Below the pieces are notes generated by a model. It was not told the DNA's origin, made no database searches, and worked only from the letters and a program-made list of their open reading frames with translations. Shown here in pieces: positions 26,744 through 35,500 of a DNA stretch of 64,000 nt. The stretch is from Lachnospiraceae bacterium UBA7196 (lineage in GTDB: Bacteria > Bacillota > Clostridia > Lachnospirales > Lachnospiraceae): assembly GCA_002490835.1 (NCBI GenBank), contig DKUU01000039.1, positions 144,972-208,971 on the forward strand. Direction: 5' to 3'. How positions within the stretch are numbered: position 1 is the first letter of the stretch; each line of letters opens with the position of its first letter. A program made the position numbers and the translations under genes.

Positions 26744-28540
26744 ATGAAAAAGAAAAAGCTCTGTCGACTCCTGCCGACTTTTATAATCGTGGTTATATTA
26801 TACCTGCCTGATCCCATTCACACTATGGCCGCCGAACCGTCAGCGGTTTCAGAAAACACACTGCCTGACGCACCGACAGCTGTTTCGGAAAATACGCTGC
26901 CTCAGGAGCCGATTTCTGTTTCGGAAAATACACTGCCTGACGCACCGACAGCAGAACCGGACTGCATATCTTCCGCCGCGGAACTGACCGCATGGCTGAA
27001 CTCTCATATGTACAGCGGCGGGCGGGCAAGTCTGACCGAAAATATCACCTTTGATTCGTCCTATAGTTTCGTCCCTTATCCGAACCTGCCGCCGCTTTTC
27101 GTAGAAACCGGCGGACACAGCATTTTCGTACGCGCAGACGTAGAGTTGTGGAGTGACGGCCACCTTACTTTTTCGGGAACAGGCAGCGCGCAGGGTATTT
27201 TCCATGTAGAAAAGGACTGTTCTCTGCTGCTTGACGGCGTGACCGTGGAAACGCCCGCAGAAAGCGACGCTTCCCTTTATACGCTTTGGCAGGAGGAAGG
27301 CGCAAGCCTGACTGTCGGAAATACCTTTGCCCCCGGCCTTATCATGGGAAATATCCACTATGCGGACACTCCGTTTGTAACGGATACGGACCCTGTCTGT
27401 GTGGTAGTGGAACAAGGACAGCTTCTTGATGAAAAGCTTCCTGCAGTAATCAACTGCAGGGTAAACTATCAGGGAACCTATCTGGACCATGAACCGGTCT
27501 CTGTTGTCTGGGATATCACAGATACCCAAAAACAGCAGAATGAGAGGCAGCGTTTTCAGGCGCAGGGCGTCTTTCCCAAGGCCTGCTCCAACGAAAATCC
27601 GGTCTGCACCGTGATCTACCATGACTATCCATTGACATTTACCAGAGCAGAAGCCTTTATCCGTAAAAGCGCCTATACCTTTCGGGGCGAATATATCAAG
27701 CAGGAAAAAGCGCTAACGGCGGCAGCTTCACCGGAATACTCTTTTGACGGCCAAAACTGGATCAGGGAAGGCGAAAACAATACGCTCAGTGCCGACAACG
27801 GCTTTTATATCTCATTTCCCTGCGACCAGTGGGATACCGCGACCCATCCTTACATCCATATCAGACTGCGGGCCGATACCGGAAACCAGACCTATTATTC
27901 CAATGTGCTTCGGTATTCCGCAAATAATCTGGATATAGAAGAGGATCTGGGCGGTAGCCGGGGCGGCGGAACCGCTGTCGTAAACCCGCCCGAAACACCC
28001 GACGGGCAAAAGAAACCCGCCATACCGAAGCCATCCGCTGAATCGGACAAACCCGTTGAATCAAATGTGCCTGCTGATTCCATAAATCAGGAAAAATTCG
28101 AAAGCTCTCAGAATCCGGATCAACCTGCCGCCTCTCAAAACCGGACGGTTACCCCGGCAGCCGAAACAACAAAAGCGGTCTCAGAACCCGCTCAGACAGA
28201 CGCCGGTATAGAGCCTGTAGGCGGTATAAAACAAGAAGATACCGCCATTGCCATACAAAGCAATGCCATCGTCTCTGCGCCAAAACCCGCTATATCCGAA
28301 ACTCCCATAGCCGGCGTAACGGCAGAAAGGACGGAAGGCGACCCCGTTTTGTCGGAAAGCACTTTACTGTCGGCAAGCGAATACAGGATGCCTGCTCATC
28401 AAACAAAAAAACTTATTCTTGCGACAGGCTTCGTACTTCTTTCAGCGGCCGCCGGCATGATCTGTTTTTTTATAATACATTCCGGCACAAGGGACTTTCA
28501 AAAGCGAAAGCCTGCTTCTTCAGGCGGAACAAACAAATAA
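26744..28540 (+). CDS. Membrane-anchored surface protein with VSENT repeats
   Basis: Protein of 598 residues of unknown function. It has a signal peptide (basic KKKKLCR, hydrophobic to about 22, cleavage near MAA), then three tandem 12-residue repeats built on AVSENTLPDAPT. A beta-rich middle follows (about 73-400) that resembles a pectate-lyase-like or omega-loop surface fold (GGHSIFVRADVEL, LTFSGTGSAQGIF). Next is a Pro/Ser/Lys-rich stalk (about 405-545) and a C-terminal helix (LILATGFVLLSAAAGMICFFI) with a short basic tail. No LPXTG. It is wedged between a histidine kinase (divergent, 38 bp) and a response regulator (convergent, 43-bp overlap), so it is likely the sensed or controlled partner of that pair. 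Confidence 0.85.
   Translation: MKKKKLCRLLPTFIIVVILYLPDPIHTMAAEPSAVSENTLPDAPTAVSENTLPQEPISVSENTLPDAPTAEPDCISSAAELTAWLNSHMYSGGRASLTENITFDSSYSFVPYPNLPPLFVETGGHSIFVRADVELWSDGHLTFSGTGSAQGIFHVEKDCSLLLDGVTVETPAESDASLYTLWQEEGASLTVGNTFAPGLIMGNIHYADTPFVTDTDPVCVVVEQGQLLDEKLPAVINCRVNYQGTYLDHEPVSVVWDITDTQKQQNERQRFQAQGVFPKACSNENPVCTVIYHDYPLTFTRAEAFIRKSAYTFRGEYIKQEKALTAAASPEYSFDGQNWIREGENNTLSADNGFYISFPCDQWDTATHPYIHIRLRADTGNQTYYSNVLRYSANNLDIEEDLGGSRGGGTAVVNPPETPDGQKKPAIPKPSAESDKPVESNVPADSINQEKFESSQNPDQPAASQNRTVTPAAETTKAVSEPAQTDAGIEPVGGIKQEDTAIAIQSNAIVSAPKPAISETPIAGVTAERTEGDPVLSESTLLSASEYRMPAHQTKKLILATGFVLLSAAAGMICFFIIHSGTRDFQKRKPASSGGTNK
26837..26944 (+). repeat. Three 36-bp tandem repeats (AVSENTLP units)
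   Basis: Encodes residues 32-67: three 12-residue units with invariant VSENTLP and variable D/Q-A/E spacer, just after the predicted signal peptide cleavage site. The related motif VSGN occurs twice in the N-terminal region of the giant protein. Confidence 0.85.
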
Positions 28541-29196
28541 CCCTTGTAGCGTTTGGTCTGGATGTAATCGTGATCCGGACAGATCTCATACAGTTTCCTG
28601 CGGATTCGTCCCATAATGACCTGCAGCGATTTCTGTCCTTTGTTGACCGGCGCTTTCCAGACCGAATCGTAAATCTGATCCGGCGTAAAAATCTCACCGG
28701 GATGTCTGGCCAGAAAATACAGGACGTCAAATTCATAGGAAGAAAAATCCGCCGAATGGGAACCGCAGCTTACGCTGTAGGAAGCCGGATGTATGGAAAA
28801 TGAGCCGTATACCAGCGGTTTCGGCGGCTCGGCCGCCCTGCCGGAACGGATGCGGGCGCGCACCCGCAGTTCCAGTTCCTGTAAGCTGTACGGTTTGCAG
28901 ACATAATCGTCGCCGCCCATGGACAAGCCCCGGATACGGCTTTCTTCTTCGGTATAACCGGATAGAAAAACGATGGGAAGGCCGGTCTTCGTCCTTATTT
29001 TTTCGCAGAGGGCAAACCCGCTCTCACCCGGCAGATCCACATCCAGTATCACGCAGTCCAGCGCATTGGACAAAATGATCTCTTCCGCTGTTTCCGCAGT
29101 CTTTGTGCAGATTACTTCATAGCCCTTGGCATGAAAAAATATCCGGTTGTCTTCCAAGATGACAGGGTCGTCATCCACCAACAATATCTTACACAT
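28498..29196 (-). CDS. OmpR-family response regulator
   Basis: Protein of 232 residues. Receiver domain with acidic cluster VDDD (7-10), phospho-acceptor Asp52 (VILDVDLPGESG), Ser/Thr in FLSGYTEEE and Lys in YVCKPYS. The C-terminal winged helix has SSYEFDVLYFLARHPGEIF, a recognition-helix region with LQVIMGRIRRKL, and the wing IQTKRYKGYLF. The reading frame opens at a TTG at 29214, but the ATG at 29196 fits the receiver start. Probable partner of the 7TMR-DISM kinase at 24708-26705. The last 43 bp run antisense through the end of the VSENT surface gene. Confidence 0.92.
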   Translation of the reverse strand: MCKILLVDDDPVILEDNRIFFHAKGYEVICTKTAETAEEIILSNALDCVILDVDLPGESGFALCEKIRTKTGLPIVFLSGYTEEESRIRGLSMGGDDYVCKPYSLQELELRVRARIRSGRAAEPPKPLVYGSFSIHPASYSVSCGSHSADFSSYEFDVLYFLARHPGEIFTPDQIYDSVWKAPVNKGQKSLQVIMGRIRRKLYEICPDHDYIQTKRYKGYLFVPPEEAGFRF

Positions 29197-29255
29197 ATTC
29201 TCACCATTTCTCAAAATCAGGTGCCCCTAAAAATTGTTTGAATTACTTATTTTAA

Positions 29256-29264
29256 AGTATAACA
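29256..29264 (-). promoter_or_regulatory. Extended -10 promoter of the OmpR-type regulator
   Basis: Minus-strand TGTTATACT with hexamer TATACT at 29256-29261; no clear -35. Predicted leader about 54 nt. Confidence 0.45.
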
Positions 29265-29414
29265 TAAATAATGTGTGGAAATTTTAAAATTTTACTCCGA
29301 AAATAAACGTCAGGTAACATTTGCGATCGGATACTTTTTTTATGGCTAAAATATTATAAAATGTTGATATGGATATAGAAGATTGATTGAAAATCTTTGG
29401 AATGAGAGGTAATT

Positions 29415-30821
29415 ATGGAAGAAACGCTGCATTCGGATATTTTTATTGTCAATGAACAAAAGGCAAACCGGTACACGGCCTTCTGCACGCTGATCGCGGC
29501 AGTTGTCGCCGTATTGATGTGGCTTTTGAATTTATGCGGCTTTTTTATCGTGGATCAGCAATTGATGAATATTGCCATGCCCGCAGGCGTAGCGCTGTTT
29601 CTGCTGCCTTCTCTTTTAATCCGGATCTGTAAAGGGGAAAGCCGGCTGATCAAATATGCCATCATGTGCTGTTTTTTGATCGGGATCGGCATTTTAAATT
29701 CAGCGCTGACGATCCAGCTCGTGCTGGCCTGGTCTTGTCCTGTGATCCTCTCTTGTCATTATTATTCTCCGAAGTTTACGCACTTTACCTTGACCGGCGT
29801 ACTGCTTTGCATGCTCTGTGCCACCTATATCGGCCTGTACTGCGGCGTGTGGGACGCCAATATGATGCGGGCTACAGACCTGCCCGGAAACGCGGCGTTT
29901 CGGGCGGAATTTATCAGAGAGGCCACGGCCGCGGGAGACAATCTCCTGCTGCGTGTCTTTAACTTTTACTATTTTCCCCGCGCCGCTATCGTGATCGTGG
30001 TCTATCTGATCAGCGTGACGCTTTCACGGCGTACGCACGGTCTTTTGAAGAAGCAGGAAGAGGATAACCGGGAGAAGGAGCGGATCGGCGCGGAGCTGAA
30101 CGTGGCCACGCAGATACAGGCATCCATGCTGCCCTGCGTTTTTCCTGCCTTTCCGGAGTATAAGGAATTTGATATTTATGCTTCCATGGATCCTGCCAAG
30201 GAAGTAGGCGGCGACTTTTACGATTTCTTTTTAGTGGACGCTGATCATCTGGCGCTTGTGATGGCGGACGTGTCCGGCAAAGGCGTGCCGGCAGCCCTGT
30301 TTATGATGATCACCAAGACCCTCTTAAAAAATGCCGCGCAGTCGGGGCTTGGACCCGGCGCCGTGCTGGAGACGGTCAACAATCAGCTCCTTGAAAATAA
30401 TGAGGCCGGGATGTTTGTCACTGTCTGGCTTGGCATCTATGAGATATCGACCGGTAAACTGACTGCCGCTAACGCCGGACATGAATATCCGGCAATCAAA
30501 CGGACTGGCGGTGATTTTACACTCTTTAAGGATAAGCACGGCTTTGTGATGGGCGGAATGGAAGATGTGACTTATCAGGAGTATGAAATGGAACTGCATG
30601 CGGGAGATATCCTGTTTTTGTATACGGACGGCGTGGCGGAGGCTACCAGTAAAGAAAAAGAGCTTTACGGCACGGAGCGGATGCTTGACGCCTTGAATCA
30701 AAAAGGAAACGCCGACTCGAAAGAACTACTTATTACCGTCCGTGCGGATATCGACCTCTTTGTGGGAGAGGCCGAGCAGTTTGACGATATCACGATGCTG
30801 GCGCTGAAAATCAGGGAGTGA
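29415..30821 (+). CDS. Membrane PP2C-type (RsbU/SpoIIE) serine phosphatase
   Basis: Protein of 468 residues. An N-terminal membrane region with about six helices (residues 22-205) leads to a coiled linker (KKQEEDNREKERIGAEL) and a SpoIIE/RsbU-like PPM phosphatase domain (about 220-466). Its metal-binding motifs are visible: EVGGDFYDFF, MADVSGKGVPAAL, NAGHEYPA, LYTDGVAEA and QFDDITMLAL. Such proteins dephosphorylate anti-sigma-factor antagonists or other Ser/Thr-phosphoproteins in response to a membrane signal; no anti-sigma partner is encoded nearby. First gene of a five-gene run to 35104. No convincing promoter was found upstream. Confidence 0.9.
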   Translation: MEETLHSDIFIVNEQKANRYTAFCTLIAAVVAVLMWLLNLCGFFIVDQQLMNIAMPAGVALFLLPSLLIRICKGESRLIKYAIMCCFLIGIGILNSALTIQLVLAWSCPVILSCHYYSPKFTHFTLTGVLLCMLCATYIGLYCGVWDANMMRATDLPGNAAFRAEFIREATAAGDNLLLRVFNFYYFPRAAIVIVVYLISVTLSRRTHGLLKKQEEDNREKERIGAELNVATQIQASMLPCVFPAFPEYKEFDIYASMDPAKEVGGDFYDFFLVDADHLALVMADVSGKGVPAALFMMITKTLLKNAAQSGLGPGAVLETVNNQLLENNEAGMFVTVWLGIYEISTGKLTAANAGHEYPAIKRTGGDFTLFKDKHGFVMGGMEDVTYQEYEMELHAGDILFLYTDGVAEATSKEKELYGTERMLDALNQKGNADSKELLITVRADIDLFVGEAEQFDDITMLALKIRE

Positions 30822-30892
30822 CTGCTATGGCAGTGGTCACGACTGTGGAATGAGAGTAAAAACGATAAAAAAAATAAGGAAGGAGAAAAACC

Positions 30893-32278
30893 ATGTTACA
30901 GATCATTGACGCAGATAAGAATGAAAATTGCAGGACGCTGCGGCACGGTCCGCAGGTCTTCCACAATGCGCTGCGGGCGGTATTGAAGGGGGAGAGCCGG
31001 TTCCATGTAAGGAACGATACGGGCGGGGACTACGATCTGCTCTATTTTGTAAATAACGATGCCGCGCCCAATGCGGCCTTCTTAAAGGGCTATACCATGC
31101 TGCCGCCCTACTATTTATATGATGAGACAGACCGCGACGCGCTGTATCTGGATATCTTTGCGGATTATAACGGCGCTGTCTTTGAGGAGCTGAACGAGTA
31201 CAGCGTGGTCTTAACAAAGGTCATTCTGGAGTTTACGGAAAAAGAAGTCTGGATCCCCGACGAGCGCATCCACTGGTTCGTGGAACCGCATGAGAGGCTC
31301 CATGTGACCGCTAAACTTCCCGACCGCGAAAAAGACAATGTACTGCGCAGCACAGAGCAGTTTTCGCTGGGATTCAACAGTGCGGATTTCCGTTCCATCA
31401 GCCTGATTCCCTTATTTAACAATGTCTTTTTCTGGCAATGGCTGTCGGACATTCCGCTGTCCGATGTGAAGTACGTGGAAGTGGGCCTCGGCATGGTGGC
31501 GGGGATCGGCGCGATCCTTGCGCATTATACAAGGATCAATAACGCCTTTAAGAATCTGGGCTGGAAAACGGTATTAAAACGCGACAGCACGCGCTATAAG
31601 GACGATATGCTGGAACGGTACTTTAATCTGAATGTGACCTGCGAGGATTCCAACGAAACCAACACCATCTATGTGACGAATACGGTGCCGCTCATACCGA
31701 CCCATTTTGTAGCCAAGTGCAATGCGGACTTTGACGACAGCATTTTAAGCGACGACTTTATTCAGGAGCTGAAGGAGTATGAGGAAGCGGTCCTCGGCGG
31801 CAGGCGGATGCTTGGCATCCTCATGCGCGGCACGGATTATATCGTCTCCAAGATGACGGGCGCGCGCAAGATGGCGACGGTGGAAGAGATGCTTCCCCTG
31901 ATCCACGAGTGGATGGACGAGGATCAATATGACGCTATCTTTTTAGCCACGGAAGATCAGGACATTCTGGACACGATGCAGGAAGAATTTAAAGGAAAGA
32001 TCCGCGTGATCGCGCAGGAAAGACACCGCGTCAGCGACTTTAAGGATGTTGCCCTGATCAGTGAACTGGAAAAACAGGAAAAGAGCGGAGAGGCCTATGA
32101 AGCGGCGCTTGAGGATACCACCGTCAATTATTTCTACGCGCTCTACATGCTGTCAAGATGCGAGAGCTTCATGTGTTCCGGCCACTGTAACGGCTGGGAT
32201 GTGGTCAATGCCTTTAACCATGACCGGTTCCGGAAAAAATATAAGTTTCAGGTAGGGGTGGAGGAAAAATCATCATGA
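30893..32278 (+). CDS. Glycosyltransferase-like protein (possible fucosyltransferase fold)
   Basis: Cytosolic protein of 461 residues with no signal or membrane segment. The C-terminal half (about 300-460) has GILMRGTDYI, then AIFLATEDQDILD, then a final YALYMLSRCESFMCSGHCNGW. This R-G-T-D / L-A-T-D / S-x-C-N pattern resembles the donor-binding part of alpha-1,6-fucosyltransferase (NodZ/FUT8) and O-fucosyltransferase-like proteins. The N-terminal half (DYDLLYFVNNDA, GYTMLPPYYLY) is not recognised. A strong ribosome site (AAGGAAGGAG) precedes the ATG. Its stop overlaps the next gene's ATG by 4 bases, so it belongs to the SpoIIE-phosphatase operon. Family placement is by motif only and uncertain. 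Confidence 0.55.
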   Translation: MLQIIDADKNENCRTLRHGPQVFHNALRAVLKGESRFHVRNDTGGDYDLLYFVNNDAAPNAAFLKGYTMLPPYYLYDETDRDALYLDIFADYNGAVFEELNEYSVVLTKVILEFTEKEVWIPDERIHWFVEPHERLHVTAKLPDREKDNVLRSTEQFSLGFNSADFRSISLIPLFNNVFFWQWLSDIPLSDVKYVEVGLGMVAGIGAILAHYTRINNAFKNLGWKTVLKRDSTRYKDDMLERYFNLNVTCEDSNETNTIYVTNTVPLIPTHFVAKCNADFDDSILSDDFIQELKEYEEAVLGGRRMLGILMRGTDYIVSKMTGARKMATVEEMLPLIHEWMDEDQYDAIFLATEDQDILDTMQEEFKGKIRVIAQERHRVSDFKDVALISELEKQEKSGEAYEAALEDTTVNYFYALYMLSRCESFMCSGHCNGWDVVNAFNHDRFRKKYKFQVGVEEKSS

Positions 32279-32976
32279 GAACAATAGTAAACAAATGGAA
32301 TCTGTCCGCTAAAAAGCGGCTGGCCTGTCTCGCGGCCGTGCTGATCTGTGCCGCATTGTGCGCATGCGCGGGCGATGCCGGTCAGAAAAAAAAACACGGG
32401 GACTGGTCTGCAAAGCAGGGCATCACCGTTACGCCGCAGGGAGACTGTCAGGTGGAACTGCGCGGTTACGACGTTGTGAGCAATGAGAATACGGGCGATT
32501 TCATAGCGGATGTGAATGTGACCATTTCGGAAACTACCGTGGACGTAACAGAAGGATATAAGAAAGTGACCGCCGCGTTTGACATTGACGTAAGTAATTG
32601 TACCGGCGGCGGAGTCCTGTACTGGTGCAGCGCCTTTGACAGATATACGGGAACGAGCTTTGAATTTGACAGCGCGGTAAATCAGCAGCTCGACACACCC
32701 GCGGCACAGGAAGGCTTTGTCACCATTCAGGATGGAGACGAGACTTACGATGTATCCGTGGAATTTATGGCGGAGGGCAAAGGCGGTCATATCAACCAAA
32801 CGATCACCGTCACCTGTCCGACGGATTATGAGGGCGCCATGTTCCAGCTTGGAAAAGCTTCTCTGGAACAACTGGCCAAAAACGCCGAGATCGATTATGC
32901 TTCAAGATTATATACGATCGATGAACTGCCTTTCATGGGAGACGGATACCGTTATTTTACTATGGCAAACAACTAG
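32275..32976 (+). CDS. Putative lipoprotein of unknown function
   Basis: Protein of 233 residues. The N-terminus has a basic start, a hydrophobic stretch LACLAAVLICAALCACAG and a Cys in a lipobox-like LCAC context, so it is probably a secreted lipoprotein. The rest is beta-rich and hydrophilic (GDFIADVNVTISETTVDV, GGGVLYWCSAFDRYTG), with no family I recognise. It overlaps the upstream gene by 4 bases and precedes another lipoprotein by 22 bp, so it is an operon member. Confidence 0.75.
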   Translation: MRTIVNKWNLSAKKRLACLAAVLICAALCACAGDAGQKKKHGDWSAKQGITVTPQGDCQVELRGYDVVSNENTGDFIADVNVTISETTVDVTEGYKKVTAAFDIDVSNCTGGGVLYWCSAFDRYTGTSFEFDSAVNQQLDTPAAQEGFVTIQDGDETYDVSVEFMAEGKGGHINQTITVTCPTDYEGAMFQLGKASLEQLAKNAEIDYASRLYTIDELPFMGDGYRYFTMANN

Positions 32977-32998
32977 AAAATATAAGGAGTGTAGAAAA

Positions 32999-33406
32999 AT
33001 GAAACCGACGAAAAAAACGACAATCATGATTCTGGCCGCCGCAATGCTCATGCTCACAGCCTGCGGCAAGGCAGACACCGGCGCCACGAAAGAAACGTAC
33101 TACAAAATCTACTGCGGCTTAAACGACGCCCAGACGGGCACGCAGGTCCTTTCCGTGGAAGACGCGGGGCAAAAGATCCGCGGCCTGATCACGGACAGAG
33201 GGCTTGGCTACACCGAATATACAGCCAACGGCGCTTACGTGGAGGATGGCAGCATCCATCCGAACGAAGCCCTGATCTATCAGCTCATCTTTGTGGAAAA
33301 AGAGGAAGTGGAAAGTCTGGCGGAAGAAATTCGGGAAGAACTTAATCTGGAATCTGTTCTGGTAGAAGAGACCGAAGGCGCATTTCATTTTTTACAAACA
33401 AACTGA
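32999..33406 (+). CDS. Small lipoprotein of unknown function
   Basis: Protein of 135 residues beginning with a textbook lipoprotein signal (MKPTKKTTIMILAAAML then LTAC lipobox). The mature part is about 110 residues with a small alpha/beta look (ETYYKIYCGLNDAQTG, LIYQLIFVEKEEVESLAEEI); it carries a DUF3574-like start, which I cannot confirm. The frame is open further upstream, but ATAAGGAGTG just before 32999 decides the start. Eighteen bp before the nucleotidase gene. Confidence 0.75.
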   Translation: MKPTKKTTIMILAAAMLMLTACGKADTGATKETYYKIYCGLNDAQTGTQVLSVEDAGQKIRGLITDRGLGYTEYTANGAYVEDGSIHPNEALIYQLIFVEKEEVESLAEEIREELNLESVLVEETEGAFHFLQTN

Positions 33407-33424
33407 TATTAGGGTGGACAAACA

Positions 33425-35104
33425 ATGAAACGACACAAACGATTTACGACTTTTTTCCTTACGTTTTTTCTTACAATGACTGCAATTGCCTTTCTGCTTT
33501 GCGGCTGCGGCGACGGCAAACAAGGACAGAAAGATATCATCATTCTCTACACTAATGACGTACATTGCGCTGTGGATGAAAACACCGGCTATGCGGGACT
33601 GGCCGCCTACAAGAGGCGGATGCAGGAGAAAACGCCATATGTGACGCTGGTGGACTGCGGAGACGCCATTCAGGGCGCTGCCATCGGTCTGGTGTCAAAA
33701 GGGGAATATCCGCTGCAGCTCATGAACCGGACCGGCTATGATCTGGCGGTCCCCGGCAATCATGAGTTTGACTACGGGATGGATCGGCTCAGCGAAGTGA
33801 TCGAGGCATCCGAAGCGCAGTATCTGGGCTGTAATATCCGCTACACAGGCGAGGGAGAAAATGCGCTGGCAGCGGTAAAACCTTATCAGATTAAATCTTA
33901 CGGAGATACGGACATCGCCTTTATCGGCGTCTGCACACCGGAGAATATCACCAGCTCCACACCCGTCTACTTTATGGACGAGACGGGAGAGTTCGTCTAC
34001 GATTTTTACAGCGGCAATGATGCGGCTGACTTTTACTGTCAGGTACAGGAGACTATCGATGAATGCCGCAGCAAGGGCGCCGATTATGTGATCGTACTGG
34101 CTCATCTGGGAATAGATGATGATTCCGCGCCTTTTCGCTCCCTTGATCTGATCGAACATACCAGCGGGGTGGACGCGGTGCTGGACGGTCATTCCCACAG
34201 CGTGATCCCCTGTCAGTTCGTGAAGGATCAAAGCGGTAAGGAAGTGCCGCTTTCCTCAACGGGTACAGAGCTTGCCTACATCGGACAGCTCACGATCACA
34301 ACAGGCGGGACCATCGCCACGGGGCTGATCGCTTATCCGGAAAAGGACGAGGAAACGGCCGCTTATATCGGGGAAATCCAAGCCGACTTTACAGACGACA
34401 TGAACCGTGTGGTCGGGCAAAGCGAAATCCCGCTGTCCATTTCTTCCGAAACAGGAATCCGTATGGTCAGGAATCGGGAAACGGCGATCGGAGATTTCTG
34501 TGCCGACGCTTACCGGGTCGTTTCCGGCGCGGAGATCGCCATTGTGAACGGCGGCGGCATCCGTGCGGATCTTCCGGCGGGAGACATTACCTGCGGGGAT
34601 TTAATCGACGTACACCCCTACGGCAACAGCCTGTGCGTGGCCAAGGTCAGCGGACAGGACATCCTTGACGCGTTAGAAATGGCTAACCGTTCGGTACAAG
34701 CGCAGTACAGCGACGGTGAAAATGCCCTCGGCGAAAACGGCGGCTTCTTGCAGGTGTCCGGCCTTACTTTTACGGTCGATACCTCGGTTCCTTCTACCGT
34801 GGTGATGGATGATAAGGAAATGTTTATCTCCTGCGGGAATGCGCGGCGGGTTAAGGATGTAAAGGTCCTGCAAAAAGACGGAAGCTATGCGCCGCTTGAT
34901 CCGACGCGGACCTACACGCTGGCTTCCCAAAATTATCTGCTCAAAAAAGGCGGCGACGGCCTGAGCATGTTTATGGATAAGCCTCTGACCATCGATGAGG
35001 GCTTGGCAGACTATCAGATCCTGATCGATTATATCAATGACAGTCTGGGCGGTGTGATCGGAACAGCGTATGAAAAGGCGCAGGGAAGGATTTTGATCCA
35101 ATAA
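33425..35104 (+). CDS. 5'-nucleotidase / 2',3'-cyclic phosphodiesterase-like lipoprotein
   Basis: Protein of 559 residues of the UshA/YfkN class. A signal with lipobox LLCGCG anchors it outside the membrane. The N-terminal metallophosphatase domain shows LYTNDVHCAVD, DCGDAIQGAAIG, VPGNHEFDYG, VLAHLGIDDD and DGHSHSVIP. The C-terminal 5'-nucleotidase domain shows AIVNGGGIRADLPAGDIT, DVHPYGNSLC and a C-terminal SQNYLLKKGGDG. It would release nucleosides and phosphate from extracellular nucleotides. It is the last gene of the operon that starts with the SpoIIE-type phosphatase. Confidence 0.9.
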   Translation: MKRHKRFTTFFLTFFLTMTAIAFLLCGCGDGKQGQKDIIILYTNDVHCAVDENTGYAGLAAYKRRMQEKTPYVTLVDCGDAIQGAAIGLVSKGEYPLQLMNRTGYDLAVPGNHEFDYGMDRLSEVIEASEAQYLGCNIRYTGEGENALAAVKPYQIKSYGDTDIAFIGVCTPENITSSTPVYFMDETGEFVYDFYSGNDAADFYCQVQETIDECRSKGADYVIVLAHLGIDDDSAPFRSLDLIEHTSGVDAVLDGHSHSVIPCQFVKDQSGKEVPLSSTGTELAYIGQLTITTGGTIATGLIAYPEKDEETAAYIGEIQADFTDDMNRVVGQSEIPLSISSETGIRMVRNRETAIGDFCADAYRVVSGAEIAIVNGGGIRADLPAGDITCGDLIDVHPYGNSLCVAKVSGQDILDALEMANRSVQAQYSDGENALGENGGFLQVSGLTFTVDTSVPSTVVMDDKEMFISCGNARRVKDVKVLQKDGSYAPLDPTRTYTLASQNYLLKKGGDGLSMFMDKPLTIDEGLADYQILIDYINDSLGGVIGTAYEKAQGRILIQ

Positions 35105-35500
35105 TAACTGTTATGTCACCCACCGGTTAACAAAATCTGACTGCGTTCATAAATTGTTCATATTTAATTTTAAAAAACTTCATTTCTGAATCATGATTTA
35201 GACATTTCTACCCCATATACTAAAACCATAAGATACAGCAAAGCAAAACCGCTAAGAGGTGCGCTGATTAATTAAAACTTTTTCATAATAAATGCCAAGT
35301 AAGGGAAACCTTACTTGGCATCCTCCCTTTTTTGGGGGTTTTTCTTGCCAGATGGCGTTTTCTATGGTATACTTGGATACCGTAAAGCATTTTAATCTGT
35401 CTGTACAACAGAAACAAAGGATTTCTCTGCCGTCAACGTAGACATTTTGAATGTCTGCGCTTTTTTTAAGGCAGCGGAAACGAAAAGGAGGAAATGTACC
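35105..35500. other. 396-bp intergenic region before the AGCS symporter
   Basis: No gene is seen. It is AT-rich up to about 35230 and then holds a 13-bp hairpin at 35292-35321, a T6 run and G5 run at 35328-35338, a short inverted repeat GGTAT/ATACC around 35370, and the symporter ribosome site AAAGGAGG near 35485. A TATACT at 35216-35221 could be a -10 but lacks a good -35. Confidence 0.6.
35292..35333 (+). terminator. Leader hairpin / terminator upstream of the AGCS symporter
   Basis: A perfect 13-bp stem ATGCCAAGTAAGG / CCTTACTTGGCAT closes a GAAA tetraloop (35305-35308). After TCCTCCC comes T6. It may terminate the upstream operon or act as an attenuator in the symporter leader. Its 13-bp stem with GAAA loop matches the architecture of the amt leader hairpin. 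Confidence 0.6.

Noticed and set aside
32717..32998. Upstream extension of the small lipoprotein frame
   Set aside because: It overlaps the preceding lipoprotein gene in another frame; ATAAGGAGTG and a lipoprotein signal mark 32999 as start.
35245..35330. Possible lysine riboswitch (AGAGGTGCGC resembles an L-box start)
   Set aside because: The rest of the L-box core is missing and the region is too short; only a simple hairpin follows.
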